Of a DNA stretch of 43,345 bases, positions 43,299 to 43,345 are shown one piece after another. Each line of letters starts with the position of its first letter. The stretch's first letter is position 1. Under the pieces are notes generated by a model. It had not been told where the DNA came from and ran no database searches. It saw nothing but the letters and a program-made list of their open reading frames with translations. This DNA comes from Calditrichaceae bacterium (GTDB lineage: Bacteria > Calditrichota > Calditrichia > RBG-13-44-9 > J075): the NCBI GenBank assembly GCA_013360445.1, contig JABWBP010000091.1:1-43345 (forward strand). The letters are read 5' to 3'. Made by a program: the position numbers and the translations under genes.

Positions 43299-43345
43299 AA
43301 AAAAGGTGTTTTCACACTATCGTTTTTCAGATATTGTGAAAACAC
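43299..43345 (-). terminator. Terminator of a minus-strand gene beyond the window edge
   Basis: GTGTTTTCACA (43306-43316) pairs with TGTGAAAACAC (43335-43345), extended by three more pairs inside. On the minus strand it is followed by CC and seven T. A gene on the minus strand likely ends just to the right of the window. Confidence 0.65.

Noticed and set aside
43058-43345. 95-codon frame at the right edge (minus strand)
   Set aside because: It runs through a terminator-like hairpin and other palindromes, has no RBS and no recognisable protein features.

Overview
The window looks like a chromosomal segment of a Gram-negative (double-membraned) bacterium of the FCB superphylum, most likely a Calditrichota/KSB1-type lineage. 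Four large secreted proteins end in the FlgD-like/type IX-style sorting module (NYPNPFNP... LGQ...). Outer-membrane biogenesis genes (TamA/TamB, LolA) are present, core genes are about 55-60% GC, and starts often follow AAGGAG-type ribosome binding sites. The assignment rests on protein style only; no 16S gene is in the window.

Layout. 1-4.9 kb (+): the tail of an unknown gene, a YadA-head-repeat protein ending in a self-cleaving S74 chaperone domain, a dockerin + cohesin secreted protein, and an alanine/glycine:cation symporter. 5-13.5 kb (-): a giant IPT/TIG-repeat secreted protein, a radical SAM/SPASM protein, an unrecognised acidic protein and an MsbA-like ABC exporter. 13.7-16.9 kb (+): the information-processing block tRNA-Ala(CGC), SRP RNA, dnaX, ybaB/ebfC, recR. 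17-25.4 kb (-): cold-shock protein, HAD nucleotidase-like protein, enoyl-reductase-like SDR, and overlapping tamB-tamA. 25.5-31.2 kb (-): Uma2 remnant, two UDP-sugar dehydrogenases and a Wzc-like tyrosine autokinase (capsule/exopolysaccharide). 31.4-34.8 kb (-): ftsK-lolA. 35.2-43 kb (-): S8 protease with beta-helix and sorting domain, a small lipoprotein, a possible phase-variable ORF, and an M14 carboxypeptidase.

The most notable non-coding content: (i) three copies of a 138-143 bp MITE with 12-bp ends starting GTAA/GTTA, each flanked by a perfect 8-bp target duplication; (ii) a compact RNA gene candidate at 10130-10236 (-) with its own promoter, a 12-bp closing stem, a C-rich loop resembling the 16S anti-Shine-Dalgarno, and a strong terminator, just upstream of the radical SAM gene; (iii) an A8 tract at the linker of dnaX suited to gamma/tau production by slippage; (iv) a C13 tract early in a short ORF with good promoter and RBS, heading the lipoprotein/S8 protease group; (v) an abrupt base-composition change inside the S8 protease gene. 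Several intergenic gaps also hold inverted arrays of short repeated words.

Working together, the secreted proteins (adhesin-like, cohesin/dockerin, IPT, protease, carboxypeptidase) suggest a surface-active, polymer- or protein-degrading lifestyle, with TamAB and LolA building the outer membrane and Wzc/Ugd/WbpA-like enzymes supplying an exopolysaccharide coat. This last statement is inference from gene content.
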